Of a stretch of DNA of 64,000 nt, positions 51,553 through 61,116 are shown piece by piece. The stretch's first letter is position 1. Each line of letters starts with the position of its first letter. The translations under genes and the position numbers were made by a program. The notes under the pieces were generated by a model, which was not told where the DNA came from, did not search any database, and was given only the letters and a program-made list of their open reading frames with translations. This DNA is from an uncultured Blautia sp. (GTDB lineage Bacteria; Bacillota; Clostridia; Lachnospirales; Lachnospiraceae), in assembly GCA_946557785.1 (NCBI GenBank), contig CAMNTH010000006.1, forward strand, positions 62,001-126,000, read 5' to 3'.

Positions 51553-54360
51553 TTATGCTTCCACAGCGCGAAGCAGCTTATCAATCTTCTCCTGCTGCTC
51601 ATAAGGCACATTGGTGAACGGCCCGTTCATAAGCTCCTGCAGGGTATAAAGTTCATCAAAAAACGGGAAATCCTTTACAATAGAGAAGTATTCCTCATCC
51701 AGAATCTTCTTTGTTCCTTCACAAGCCATCAATTCTTCCATAGGAGAATTAATGGAGTAAACCTTACGGCAAGGAGTCGTAGGCTCATAGCAGAACGTAT
51801 AAGTACCTGCCGCAGCCCTTACCTCCACATCCTTTCCTGCCTGCGCTACTGACAGGATACCGTCCTTCCACTCGGTCTGAGCAATAATGGCATCTGCTGC
51901 CGCATCCGGAAGTACGATCACAGCCTCAGCATCAAACGGAACCGTCACTGTAAAGTGCAGTTTGTTTCCTTCAATCGCCCATTCGCTTCTGATCATTCCT
52001 GCAGCGGAACGTAAGGAAGCCTTTGCCCACTGAATCTGGTAGTTCGGCGTAGGCGCAACCGTAAATTTCTTAAATCCTGCTGCCTCTTCAGAAGGCTGGA
52101 TACCAAGCATGTTCCTGTACATCCACTCCACAATAGAGCCATAGGAATAATGGTTCAGGGAGTTCATTCCCGTACCGCTGATCTTGCCGTCCGGCATTAC
52201 GGAATTCCAGCGCTCCCATACAGTAGTTGCTCCCATAAGAACCTCATACAGCCATCCCGGAAAACCCTTCTCCATGAGAAGGCGGTATGCAATATCATTC
52301 ATGCCATTCTTCGAAAGAACAGGGCACAGGTACGGGGTTCCTACAAAACCGGTATTCAGATGATATTTATTCTTCTTCAGGATTTCCAGGAGTCCTGCAC
52401 ATGTCTTTTCATATGCAAAGTCAGGCGTCAATCCCATATAAAGAACTACAACATGTGCGGTCATGGTATTTACACACAAACGTCCTGCTGGTGTAAAATA
52501 CTCATTCACAAATGCATTGTAGATTTTTTCTGCAAGGCTGGCGTAATAAGCCGCATCTTCCTCTTTGCCAAGGATCTTTGCTGTTTTTGCCACAATGTTG
52601 GTTGAGTAATAATAGTAACCGGAGCAGATCAGGAACGGATCCGTTGCACCGTATACGCCCCCTTCCACATTGCCGTCCAGCGCCAGCCAGTCTGCATAAT
52701 GGAAACCGCTTTGCCACAGGTATTTACTTCCGTATTTCTCATCTTCACGTCTCATATAGTCTACCCAGGCTTTCATGCTGTCATACTGACGGCTTAAAAT
52801 ACCCTTGTCACCATAGTGAAGATATACGTTCCAGGGAATGATCGTAGCAGCATCGCCCCATGCAGTAGAAGCATCTCCCTGATAATTGGCTACCGGAACA
52901 ACATCCGGCACGCTGCCGTCCAGCTTTTGCTGCTCTGCATATACATCCTTGCCGAATTTGGTATAGAATGCATAGGTGTCCATATTAAAACATGCAGTAC
53001 CGCTGAAAATCTGTGCATCTCCCGTCCAGCCGTAGCGCTCGTCTCTTTGCGGACAGTCTGTAGGAACATCCAGGAAATTACCCTTCTGCCCCCATTTTGC
53101 ATTATGAATCAGCTGATTTACCAAGGGATCTGAAGTTTCAATACTGCCCAGCTCCTCCATCTCAGAGTGAATCACAAGGCCCCTGAAATCCTCCAAATCA
53201 GGTTCTCCGTCCCAGCCCACTACTTTTACAAAACGGAAGCCGTAGAAGGTAAAATGCTGTCTCACTTCTCTTTCCTTACCATCAGAAATATAAGTAAATT
53301 CAGCCTTCGCAGTTCGCAGGTTGTCATTATAAAAATTATCGTCCTGTAGAATCTCCCCAAACTGGAAGAACAGCTTCGTTCCCTCAGGTGCACTGCAGCG
53401 GAAGCTCAGCCAGCCCACCATATTCTGTCCCATATCCAAAACCGTTTCTCCGGCAGGAGTATGGATCACTTCCACCGGTTTCAGTCTCTCGTGAATGGTA
53501 ATAGCAGGACTCAGGCGAGGACTTAATTTCTTTTTATCCAGGTCAATCATCTCTGCGGCAAATACCTCACTGGTATCCAGAGTCATATCAAAAACCTCTC
53601 CTGGATAAATGCCGCTGCAAACCACTTTGCTCCTGCGTGCTTTCCAGGAAGTATCTGTACAGACAGTCTCCTTTGTACCGTCCTCATATGTTATATGAAG
53701 CTCCGCAATGGCAGCAAGGCGGTCACCATAGTTTTCTGAGGTCTTACGCAGGCCATACCAGCCTTTATACCAGCCATCTCCCAAAACAACCTCAATGTTA
53801 TTGGTACCCTGTACAAGTTCCATTTCGTAGGTCTGATACTGAATCCATGTGTCAAAATCACAAAGCCCCGGAAGAAGAACCTCATCTCCCTGCTTTTCTC
53901 CATTTAAGTACAGCTCATAAACGCCAAGTCCTACCATGTACATTCTTGCCTTCTTAACAGGCTTGCTGATTTCCACATTCTTAAAAAGAACAGCCTGTAC
54001 ATCCTTTGGAAGAGAAGGCGTAATCCAATTCGCCTGCCATTCTCCGCCTTTGGCAGTTTCAAACCATGCAGCATCACTCTCTGCAGTTTCTCCGTTATCC
54101 GCCCATACCTTAACTTTCCAATAATATCTTGTTTCCGGTTCCATGGTGATGGGCAGCACATAAGCAGTACTTACGATATCTTCCCTTTCACCGGAATCAT
54201 AAACCAGCTCTGTAAACGCTTCGTCCTTTGCCACCAGAACTCTGGCCTTTGTCTGTTTCTTTCCTTCGGTTTCCTCCGCCACATATGAAATGGCCGGCTT
54301 CCACAGGTCAAATCCCATGGGATTCACCAGATGGTTTACTTTTAAATGATTGATCTTCAT
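51553..54360 (-). CDS. GH78 alpha-L-rhamnosidase
   Basis: 935 residues without a signal peptide. The N-terminal beta domains carry YYWKVKVWADNGE and MYMVGLGVYELYLNG; the (alpha/alpha)6 barrel has the GH78 catalytic segment DVPTDCPQRDERYGWTGDAQ, then YGATDPFLICSGYYYY and WERWNSVMPDG; a C-terminal beta domain follows. It removes alpha-linked rhamnose from imported plant glycosides or pectic fragments. The ribosome site is weak. It has its own promoter at 54432-54460, downstream of a two-component system and ABC transporter on the same strand. About 50 residues at the end (from LMACEGTKK on) extend past the usual barrel and beta domain. Confidence 0.92.
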   Translation of the reverse strand: MKINHLKVNHLVNPMGFDLWKPAISYVAEETEGKKQTKARVLVAKDEAFTELVYDSGEREDIVSTAYVLPITMEPETRYYWKVKVWADNGETAESDAAWFETAKGGEWQANWITPSLPKDVQAVLFKNVEISKPVKKARMYMVGLGVYELYLNGEKQGDEVLLPGLCDFDTWIQYQTYEMELVQGTNNIEVVLGDGWYKGWYGLRKTSENYGDRLAAIAELHITYEDGTKETVCTDTSWKARRSKVVCSGIYPGEVFDMTLDTSEVFAAEMIDLDKKKLSPRLSPAITIHERLKPVEVIHTPAGETVLDMGQNMVGWLSFRCSAPEGTKLFFQFGEILQDDNFYNDNLRTAKAEFTYISDGKEREVRQHFTFYGFRFVKVVGWDGEPDLEDFRGLVIHSEMEELGSIETSDPLVNQLIHNAKWGQKGNFLDVPTDCPQRDERYGWTGDAQIFSGTACFNMDTYAFYTKFGKDVYAEQQKLDGSVPDVVPVANYQGDASTAWGDAATIIPWNVYLHYGDKGILSRQYDSMKAWVDYMRREDEKYGSKYLWQSGFHYADWLALDGNVEGGVYGATDPFLICSGYYYYSTNIVAKTAKILGKEEDAAYYASLAEKIYNAFVNEYFTPAGRLCVNTMTAHVVVLYMGLTPDFAYEKTCAGLLEILKKNKYHLNTGFVGTPYLCPVLSKNGMNDIAYRLLMEKGFPGWLYEVLMGATTVWERWNSVMPDGKISGTGMNSLNHYSYGSIVEWMYRNMLGIQPSEEAAGFKKFTVAPTPNYQIQWAKASLRSAAGMIRSEWAIEGNKLHFTVTVPFDAEAVIVLPDAAADAIIAQTEWKDGILSVAQAGKDVEVRAAAGTYTFCYEPTTPCRKVYSINSPMEELMACEGTKKILDEEYFSIVKDFPFFDELYTLQELMNGPFTNVPYEQQEKIDKLLRAVEA

Positions 54361-54431
54361 AGTTTACTATACCCTTTCATACCCAGGACTTTCTATTCTT
54401 TAACCCCTGTCCTGAAGTTAAAATTTATTCT

Positions 54432-54460
54432 ATTATACAGCAGATGTCCGCTAAGGTGAA
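54432..54460 (-). promoter_or_regulatory. Promoter for the GH78 gene
   Basis: On the minus strand, TTCACC (54460-54455), a 17-bp gap and a perfect TATAAT (54437-54432), about 70 bp before the GH78 ATG. Confidence 0.6.
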
Positions 54461-54468
54461 GAAAAATA

Positions 54469-55992
54469 TCACTGATGATCATGAAAATCACCGCTATTTT
54501 CACCTGCAGCCTCCTTTAAAAATTCTGACGGGCTTTTTCCTGTATAGGAGCGAAAAATCCGGCTGAAATAAAATTGGTCTTCATATCCTACCATAGCTGC
54601 CACATCCTTGATAAAGCTATCCGGGTTTTCCTGAAATAATTCCTTTGCCCGGTTCATACGCAGCTCTGTCAGATATTGGCTAAAAGAATTTCCGGAATAT
54701 TTTCGAAATATTTTGCTCATATACGTCTGGGAGATTCCAAATTGGTGGCAAAGTTCCAGCAATGTGATGGGTTTCCCCAGATATGTCCGCAGATAGCGGT
54801 CAATTAAATCAAAATATTCCTGGGAATTTACTTTACCGCTTCCGGCTTCATCCTCCTCAAAGTGCAGGAACACATCCAACAGACTTTCCGCCAGCATTTG
54901 AATAGACGCTGCATAGAAGAAGGCATCACTGAGCAAATATTCGCTCTCAGACATAGAAAGCATGCACAGCTTGTTTTGCCGCATTACAGACAACACCTCC
55001 CTGGTAAAGCTCTCCATCCAAAGCTGTGATGGGGCATATTTCTCTAAAGACTCATATCCCCGTTTGATTTCCATTCTGATCTTCTCAGGCTTTCTGGTTC
55101 TGGCTACAGCCTCTAATTCCCGCAGGATCTCCTCTTCCCTCCTGCGCAATTGTGCCATTTGGTTCCCCTGCTTTTTCCTGGGCTTAGCCAGATCCAGGCA
55201 TTGTTTTACACCGATACTGCTGCGCTGATCCAGTTCCTGATACATACTGCGGATCTTTTCCGGAATCTCTGTCAGTGCAAAGGGCCGGCTGTCATAGATC
55301 AAAGTATAATAATTTTCCTCATTCTGCTGCTTCTGTGTTTTTTCCAAATAATGCAGAAACCCGGTTTTCGGAAGTAATTCCTGTGGAATCAGATACAGCG
55401 CTTCCATTTCATCACGTCCAAAAATGAGGAATTTTTCATTAATATCTGAATAAATCTCCCTTGTCTTATCCATAGAAAACCGGCGTGGAAGTCCGTTTAC
55501 CCGAAAAATAGCCCCATAGTACTGCTTGTACGGCATATATCGCTTCACTCTTTCCGTATCCACAGCTTCTCCATTCCCCAATTCCCGCAGAATACGGTTT
55601 CTCTCTTTATAGTGAATTTCATCAATTTTTACCTTTGCGCCCTCCAAAGATTTCAAAAGCACAGACGGTACGATGGGCTTCAAAAGATAATCCGTAACAC
55701 CGGAACGTATAGCGCTCTGGGCATATTCAAAATCCTGATAACCGCTGGTAATAATAAAACAAATTTCGGGAAATTCCTTCCGCACAATAGAAGCCAGCTC
55801 AACGCCTGACAAAAGCGGCATCTTAATATCACACAGGATTAAATCGGGCTTGATCTGCCTGATTTTATCCAGTGCTTCCTGCCCGTTCTCTGCTGTGGCA
55901 GATATCACATAATTTTCACTCCGTCTCTCTACAATGGAGCAAATAGATTTCAGCGCAAGGGGCTCATCATCTGCTGCTAATACCCGATACAT
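54469..55992 (-). CDS. Response regulator with AraC DNA-binding domain, rhamnoside locus
   Basis: 507 residues from the ATG at 55992, preceded by GAGGTG; a GTG 9 bp earlier is also open. The receiver domain begins MYRVLAADDE and has the acceptor Asp55 in LCDIKMPLLSG and Lys in LLKPIVPSV. The AraC domain at the C-terminus has ITLLELCHQFGISQTYMSKIF and IKDVAAMVGYEDQFYFSRIF. It overlaps the kinase gene by 26 bp. It probably activates the GH78 gene downstream and/or the transporter upstream. Confidence 0.92.
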   Translation of the reverse strand: MYRVLAADDEPLALKSICSIVERRSENYVISATAENGQEALDKIRQIKPDLILCDIKMPLLSGVELASIVRKEFPEICFIITSGYQDFEYAQSAIRSGVTDYLLKPIVPSVLLKSLEGAKVKIDEIHYKERNRILRELGNGEAVDTERVKRYMPYKQYYGAIFRVNGLPRRFSMDKTREIYSDINEKFLIFGRDEMEALYLIPQELLPKTGFLHYLEKTQKQQNEENYYTLIYDSRPFALTEIPEKIRSMYQELDQRSSIGVKQCLDLAKPRKKQGNQMAQLRRREEEILRELEAVARTRKPEKIRMEIKRGYESLEKYAPSQLWMESFTREVLSVMRQNKLCMLSMSESEYLLSDAFFYAASIQMLAESLLDVFLHFEEDEAGSGKVNSQEYFDLIDRYLRTYLGKPITLLELCHQFGISQTYMSKIFRKYSGNSFSQYLTELRMNRAKELFQENPDSFIKDVAAMVGYEDQFYFSRIFRSYTGKSPSEFLKEAAGENSGDFHDHQ

Positions 55993-57763
55993 CCTTTCCA
56001 CCTCTTTTTTCTATCCTTTCACCGACCTTCACTTCCACTCCTCCTGCAGGGATATTGTCTATGGAAAAAATCAGTTTTTCATTATATAACAAATAACATC
56101 TTGCATAAGTATTTACCACTCCCATGCCCCCGATTTCCAATTCCATTCCGCTGCGGGCCAGCAAGCTTTCCCGAATTCCTTTGAACCTTTCCTCAATTTC
56201 CTCCAGTTTCTCCTGCGCAATCCCTTCTCCATTATCCCGCACACAAATCTCCCACCGGCCAGGGTACCTTTTTCCCAGAACCTGAATCTCCATCCTCCGG
56301 TCACAATTTCCATATGCATGAGCTAAAATGTTCTCCACAAACTGGTGCAGCGTCATTCTTGGAAGCAGTTCCTCCCTGATTTCAGGTTCTATTTCTATCT
56401 CGAAAGATATCTTTTCCCCATAACGGGCTTTTAAAAGATAAAGATAGTTTTCCAGATACTGGATTTCCTGCTCTACATGTGCATATCTCTCTTTATTATT
56501 CGTAGAATACCTAAGCATATTTGCCAATGCTCCGCACATATCGCAGATCATGTCATCGTCATTTTCAACTCCCCTGCTGGAAATAATGTTCAGAACATTG
56601 TAGAGAAAATGGGGATTGATCTGTGCCTGCAAAGCATCAAACTGTGCCTGCAGCTGCAGCAGCATTGACCTTTTTTCTCTTTGTACTGCCTGAGAAAGAC
56701 GTTCCGTCATCATCTGATAGGAATGGGTCAGCATAGCAACCTCATCCAGCCCAAAGCTTGTCTGAACATTCTGCACCTCCAGGTTTTCCAGGCTGGTTTG
56801 TTCGATCATTTCCCGCAGCTCACGAATGGGCTTTGAAAGGGCATATGACCAAACTACGATCAGCAGCAAGCACAAACCGAATGCAACAATAGCCGCCAGC
56901 ACAGCAGTCGCAAGAATCGCTATCCTTCCGCTCTCCGCCTCCAGATCAGGAATATAGGCTATCACGCTGAAGGAAAACTCCTTGGAGTCGCTTTTGGATA
57001 CCAGCATTCCATTGATGGTGTCAGCCGTACCTCCCTGGATTTCTGCCATCTTCCGGAGTCCCTTTCCTCTGGGATAGTCCTCAGCACTGGCATATAGGAT
57101 TTCGTCTTTGTCCACCAGAAGCATGAAACGGGCGCTGGTATCCGCTACAGCCAGCCCCCCCAGGCTTTCTACCGTATTCTCTACTTCAATATACCCCATC
57201 TGAAACCCCTGCACGGCCTTCATTATAGAGTACACTTCTGTTCCATCCTTTCTTTCCCATCTGTCTGTATGGGAGCCGATTAAAACCGTTTTGCCATTTG
57301 CTTTATCCGCTTTCTTCAAATACGAAATTTTATCTAAGTCCTCTCTCTTTATCCACGGGATAGTGACATTCATATTATAACTGCTGATCACATATCCCGT
57401 CTGGTTATAAAATACCGTTCTGTAACAATTCCTAATAATATATTCCGTGGTAAGTCCAACATCCAGCTCTGTTTTTGCATCTAAAACATAATCACTGGGG
57501 ATGGGCCTTTCAGAGACCATCCCCAATGTTTTGATACTATTCAGCATTGCAGGATCCGACAAGATATAATAAATGATCGCATCCATCCTGTTTAACTGGT
57601 CTTCCATCTGGGAAACGAGCTGTTCTGAGGTCACCACCAGGCTTTCTTTCTGCCTCCTGACTTCATAATCCAAGCTAATCTTGTATACAACAACTCCAAG
57701 GCTCAGACTCAATAAAAGTGCAACTGTCGCATAAGCAAGAATCAATCTTGTCTGATATTTCAT
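55967..57763 (-). CDS. Sensor histidine kinase, YesM type, rhamnoside locus
   Basis: 598 residues. A first membrane helix (about 7-27), an extracytoplasmic sensor (about 28-280), a second helix (about 283-306), HAMP, then QINPHFLYNVLNII with the phosphorylated His, an ATPase domain with LHQFVENILAHAYG and DNGEGI, and a GMGVVNTYAR motif. GAGAGGA precedes the ATG. It lies 68 bp behind the MalG-type gene on the same strand, so kinase and transporter may share a transcript. It probably senses the imported rhamnoside or its complex with the binding protein. Confidence 0.92.
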   Translation of the reverse strand: MKYQTRLILAYATVALLLSLSLGVVVYKISLDYEVRRQKESLVVTSEQLVSQMEDQLNRMDAIIYYILSDPAMLNSIKTLGMVSERPIPSDYVLDAKTELDVGLTTEYIIRNCYRTVFYNQTGYVISSYNMNVTIPWIKREDLDKISYLKKADKANGKTVLIGSHTDRWERKDGTEVYSIMKAVQGFQMGYIEVENTVESLGGLAVADTSARFMLLVDKDEILYASAEDYPRGKGLRKMAEIQGGTADTINGMLVSKSDSKEFSFSVIAYIPDLEAESGRIAILATAVLAAIVAFGLCLLLIVVWSYALSKPIRELREMIEQTSLENLEVQNVQTSFGLDEVAMLTHSYQMMTERLSQAVQREKRSMLLQLQAQFDALQAQINPHFLYNVLNIISSRGVENDDDMICDMCGALANMLRYSTNNKERYAHVEQEIQYLENYLYLLKARYGEKISFEIEIEPEIREELLPRMTLHQFVENILAHAYGNCDRRMEIQVLGKRYPGRWEICVRDNGEGIAQEKLEEIEERFKGIRESLLARSGMELEIGGMGVVNTYARCYLLYNEKLIFSIDNIPAGGVEVKVGERIEKRGGKDVSGISSR

Positions 57764-57831
57764 TTATCCTCTCTTTTCTCCCTTAACTATCATCCGCACA
57801 ATGGAATTTTCCAGTTGTCAGTTATTTTCTA

Positions 57832-58662
57832 TCAGCCCTTTACAGACCCGGCTACCATACCATCTACAATCTTCTTGTTAAAGAAAATAAACAAAATCAG
57901 CATTGGTATGGTAATCAGGATAATATCTGCAAACAGCAGGTTATAGCTGCTTGAAAATTGTCCCTTATAATTATATAACGTCAGCTGTACAGTAGTATTC
58001 TCCGCTCCCGGCAAAAAATACAGTGGATTTGTAAAATCGTTAAAAGTTGTTACAGCTGTTAGTATTATAACAGTTGCCCGAATGGGTTTTAACAAAGGAT
58101 TGATAATCCTGAAGAATACCTGAAAGGGACTGCATCCGTCAATTCTTGCCGCCTCCTCCAGTTCCCTTGGAATAGAAGCCATAAATCCTCTGAAAAGCAT
58201 AATCGTAAAGGGCGTCTGCAAAGCTATCTCAACCATAACCATACCAAACATTGTTTTATAAATATGGAGCTGCTGAAGAAGGTTAATGGTTGGAAGAATC
58301 GTTGCCGGGATCATCAGCCCAAGCATAATAACCCATTGTACAATTCTCATAGCACGGTCATTTCGTCTCTGAATAACGTATCCCGCCATTGCACATGTTA
58401 TAAGCAGGCCAAGTACAGTAAAGAATGTTAAAATCAAGCTGTTTTTAAATGCTGTAACAAGCTGATAATTCGAATAAGAAAATACCTCTTTGTAGTTTTC
58501 AAAATGCAGCTCTGCAGGCCAGTTAATGGTCAGAAGCCCGGCTTCCTGCTTTGACTTCAAAGAGTTTACAAGCATGAAATAAAACGGAAGGATAAAAATC
58601 AGCAGTGTCAAAATCACTCCCACAATATCCGCTACCCAAATAAGTCTTTTCTTCTTTTTCAT
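57832..58662 (-). CDS. Carbohydrate ABC transporter permease (MalG type), rhamnoside locus
   Basis: 276 residues with six membrane segments, EAA loop LEEAARIDGCSPFQVFFRI and the ending GSVKG. Its ATG overlaps the stop of the MalF-type gene by one base (TAATG), as in the GH151 operon. It serves with the 58662 permease and 59610 binding protein for import of a rhamnose-containing sugar, inferred from the GH78 gene. Confidence 0.92.
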   Translation of the reverse strand: MKKKKRLIWVADIVGVILTLLIFILPFYFMLVNSLKSKQEAGLLTINWPAELHFENYKEVFSYSNYQLVTAFKNSLILTFFTVLGLLITCAMAGYVIQRRNDRAMRIVQWVIMLGLMIPATILPTINLLQQLHIYKTMFGMVMVEIALQTPFTIMLFRGFMASIPRELEEAARIDGCSPFQVFFRIINPLLKPIRATVIILTAVTTFNDFTNPLYFLPGAENTTVQLTLYNYKGQFSSSYNLLFADIILITIPMLILFIFFNKKIVDGMVAGSVKG

Positions 58663-59537
58663 TATTGGATTGCCTCCTCTCTCTTCATAAGGAAATGCTG
58701 AAGCGGAAATGCAATACAGGAAATCAGGACTAACATGATTACGTTACCCGCTGTTGACAAACCATAAAAGCCATAAGCATACTGCTTATAGATTACAGAC
58801 GCCATAACGTCTGTTGCAAAGCCAGGTCCGCCTCCCGTCATAGCCCAAATCAGGTCGAAGGTACGAAGTCCGCCAATCAGGGACAGAATAATAATGGAGT
58901 TCTGAGAAGGAGCAACCAACGGCAAAGTAATGCTTTTTAGCTGCTGCCATGCGTTTGCACCATCAATAGAAGCCGCCTCATAATAGGTCTTGTCAATAGA
59001 TTGTACACCCGCAATATAAATAACTACGGAAATAGAAAGACCTTTCCATACATCTGTTGCAATAACACTGTACAGCGCCAGGTTCATATCTCCGAGAAAG
59101 TTAATAGGAGAGAAGCCCAGAGCCTGCAAAGCCAGGTTAAACACACCTTTTGTTGGATGCATCAGGTAGGAAAATGTTAGGCCGACTGCCATAGTAGAAA
59201 CCAAGTTCGGGAAGAAAACAGCCGAACGGATAAAGCCCTTTGTACGAATCTTGCTGCAAAGGAAAACCGCAAGAAAAAATGCGATAATTACCTTCAGACC
59301 ACTGGTAAGAAACGCATAAATCAGCGTATGTACAATAGAGGAACTCAAAGAGTTCTCTGAAAAGAACATTTTGTAGTTATCCAGTCCGCAGAATGTTGCC
59401 GAATCAAAATTCCAAACTGTCATACTGTAATAAAGGGAAGTAATGATCGGGTATAAGAAAAACACACTGAAAATTACCAATGAAGGAACCACGAACCAGA
59501 AGGAGTATAACTTATTGTCCCTATTTTTGGATTTCAT
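58662..59537 (-). CDS. Carbohydrate ABC transporter permease (MalF type), rhamnoside locus
   Basis: 291 residues. The start is basic and polar (MKSKNRDNKLYSFW); FCGLDNYKMFF and the EAA loop YYEAASIDGANAWQQLKSI follow. AAGGAGG precedes the ATG. A GC-rich hairpin (59558-59581) lies between it and the binding-protein gene, as in two other operons here. Confidence 0.92.
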   Translation of the reverse strand: MKSKNRDNKLYSFWFVVPSLVIFSVFFLYPIITSLYYSMTVWNFDSATFCGLDNYKMFFSENSLSSSIVHTLIYAFLTSGLKVIIAFFLAVFLCSKIRTKGFIRSAVFFPNLVSTMAVGLTFSYLMHPTKGVFNLALQALGFSPINFLGDMNLALYSVIATDVWKGLSISVVIYIAGVQSIDKTYYEAASIDGANAWQQLKSITLPLVAPSQNSIIILSLIGGLRTFDLIWAMTGGGPGFATDVMASVIYKQYAYGFYGLSTAGNVIMLVLISCIAFPLQHFLMKREEAIQ

Positions 59538-59557
59538 AACAACCTCCTTAATAAAAC

Positions 59558-59581
59558 GACCGCCCGCATAAGCAGGCGGCC
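59558..59581 (-). promoter_or_regulatory. GC-rich stem-loop between binding-protein and permease genes, rhamnoside locus
   Basis: GGCCGCCTGC pairs with GCGGGCGGTC (with wobble pairs) around TTAT on the minus strand, followed by GTTTTATT. It could partly terminate or protect the upstream mRNA. Confidence 0.65.
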
Positions 59582-59609
59582 AAAACTTTCAATTACAGGA
59601 TATCAAGAA

Positions 59610-60902
59610 TCATTCCCATCCAAGTCCCTGCTGAACTGCGGATTTCTTACAGTCTTCATCGTACATCTGAGCCGCAGTAGCACCGTCAATCTGGCCGAGA
59701 GCTGCAGACGTAGAAATCTGTGAACAGGTAGCGCCTTTAACAGGAGTCATAAATTCGAGTGCCGGAGCTGTCTTCCCTTCATCAAAGTACTTCTGCATAT
59801 CTACACGGATTGCATCAGGTACAGATTCAGGAAGTGTAAATCCTTTAATACAGGATGGTCCATTTGCACCCATATAGCCAATATATTCATTCATATTCTC
59901 TTCCTGATACCAGAAATCCAGGAATGCAAGAGCTGCTTCTGCATTTTCGCTGTCTTTGCTGATATACCATGAATTCGGCTCCCAAACAGTAAGGCCAACA
60001 TTTTCTGCATCATCGCCAGGTACGGCAAATACACCAATATTTTCAGCTGCCTCCGGATGATTTGCAACCATTACAGGGACTATCTGAGTCAGCATGATCC
60101 AGTGTGTAGCCTGTCCTGTCGCCATAGCTTCAAGACCATCATCATATTTAGCTGCTGTGCTGTCTGCATTGTACATGTCTACCAGGTCTTCGTATTTTTT
60201 CCAGCTCCTGAGACCGCCTTCATCTGATTCAAATTTTGCAGTACCTGCCGTAAATTCATCTGCAAATGCAGAATTCTTAGCTAAAACATTATAGTTATCT
60301 CCAAGGAACAGAACCTGTGCTGTCCATGTATCGCCGCCGGAAAGGTAAAGCGGTGTTTTTCCGGCATCCTTTAATGCCTGGCAGTTTGCAACGAATTCAT
60401 CCCATGTTTTTGGAATCTCAAGACCAAGCTCCTCATAATCCGGTTTCCAATATACAACGGCTCCACCCTGTGTTGTTGTAAATGGTGCTCCGTAGATACG
60501 GTCTTCCTGGCTTACTGTGCTGGTAAATGTCTCATCAAATTTTGCTGTCATCTCTTCGTCTGTAATATCCAGGAAATGTTCCTTTGGATTCAATGCAGCA
60601 AGCAAAGATCCTGAATTATAGTTTACAATATCCGGAAGATCCCCGGATGCACATTTTGTTTTAATGATATTATCGCCTTCTGTTCCTCCCGGGCTGATTT
60701 CAACTGCAAATTCCATTCCCAGCTCTTCTGTTGCTTTTGCCATGATAGCCTGGGTTCCCTCATTGTACTCAGCGCTATAAATCCACATAGAAAGCGTAAC
60801 TCCCTCAAAAGGCTTTGCAGATTCTTCTGCCATTACAGCTGCAGGCGCACATCCCACTGTCATTGCTGCTGCAAGTAAAACTGCTAATGCTGATTTTTTC
60901 AT
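59610..60902 (-). CDS. Extracellular sugar-binding protein, rhamnoside locus
   Basis: 430 residues from the ATG at 60902, preceded by GGGAG; a further in-frame ATG lies 30 bp upstream without a good ribosome site. The signal segment contains TVGC (Cys18) and, after it, AVMAEES. It could therefore be lipidated at Cys18 or cut by signal peptidase I. SBP_bac_1 marks follow (LSMWIYSAEYNEGTQ, DLPDIVNYNSGSLLAAL, VYWKPDYEELGLEIPKTWDEF). A TATAAT lies at 60972-60967 before it. It starts the transporter genes of the locus. The substrate is inferred from GH78. Confidence 0.9.
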   Translation of the reverse strand: MKKSALAVLLAAAMTVGCAPAAVMAEESAKPFEGVTLSMWIYSAEYNEGTQAIMAKATEELGMEFAVEISPGGTEGDNIIKTKCASGDLPDIVNYNSGSLLAALNPKEHFLDITDEEMTAKFDETFTSTVSQEDRIYGAPFTTTQGGAVVYWKPDYEELGLEIPKTWDEFVANCQALKDAGKTPLYLSGGDTWTAQVLFLGDNYNVLAKNSAFADEFTAGTAKFESDEGGLRSWKKYEDLVDMYNADSTAAKYDDGLEAMATGQATHWIMLTQIVPVMVANHPEAAENIGVFAVPGDDAENVGLTVWEPNSWYISKDSENAEAALAFLDFWYQEENMNEYIGYMGANGPSCIKGFTLPESVPDAIRVDMQKYFDEGKTAPALEFMTPVKGATCSQISTSAALGQIDGATAAQMYDEDCKKSAVQQGLGWE

Positions 60903-61064
60903 TCCCAAATTCTCCCTTCTTTTTTTGTGCATAGTTAATAGTTGTTTCTGTGTTTGTTATGTACAAATTATATTAAACCTTACTAAAAAAGAACATAGAA
61001 ATTCCAAAACTATTGGATGGACAATTCAGTTCAAACATATTCCTTCCTATATAATATGTGGTAA

Positions 61065-61103
61065 GAAAAATGCCCAATGTCCCTAATGACACTGAGCATT
61101 TTA
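61065..61103 (-). terminator. Terminator of glgP
   Basis: AAAATGCTCAGTGTC pairs with GACATTGGGCATTTT (with wobble pairs), followed by TCTT on the minus strand, about 15 bp behind the glgP stop. Confidence 0.8.
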
Positions 61104-61116
61104 CTCTTTTATCTTC

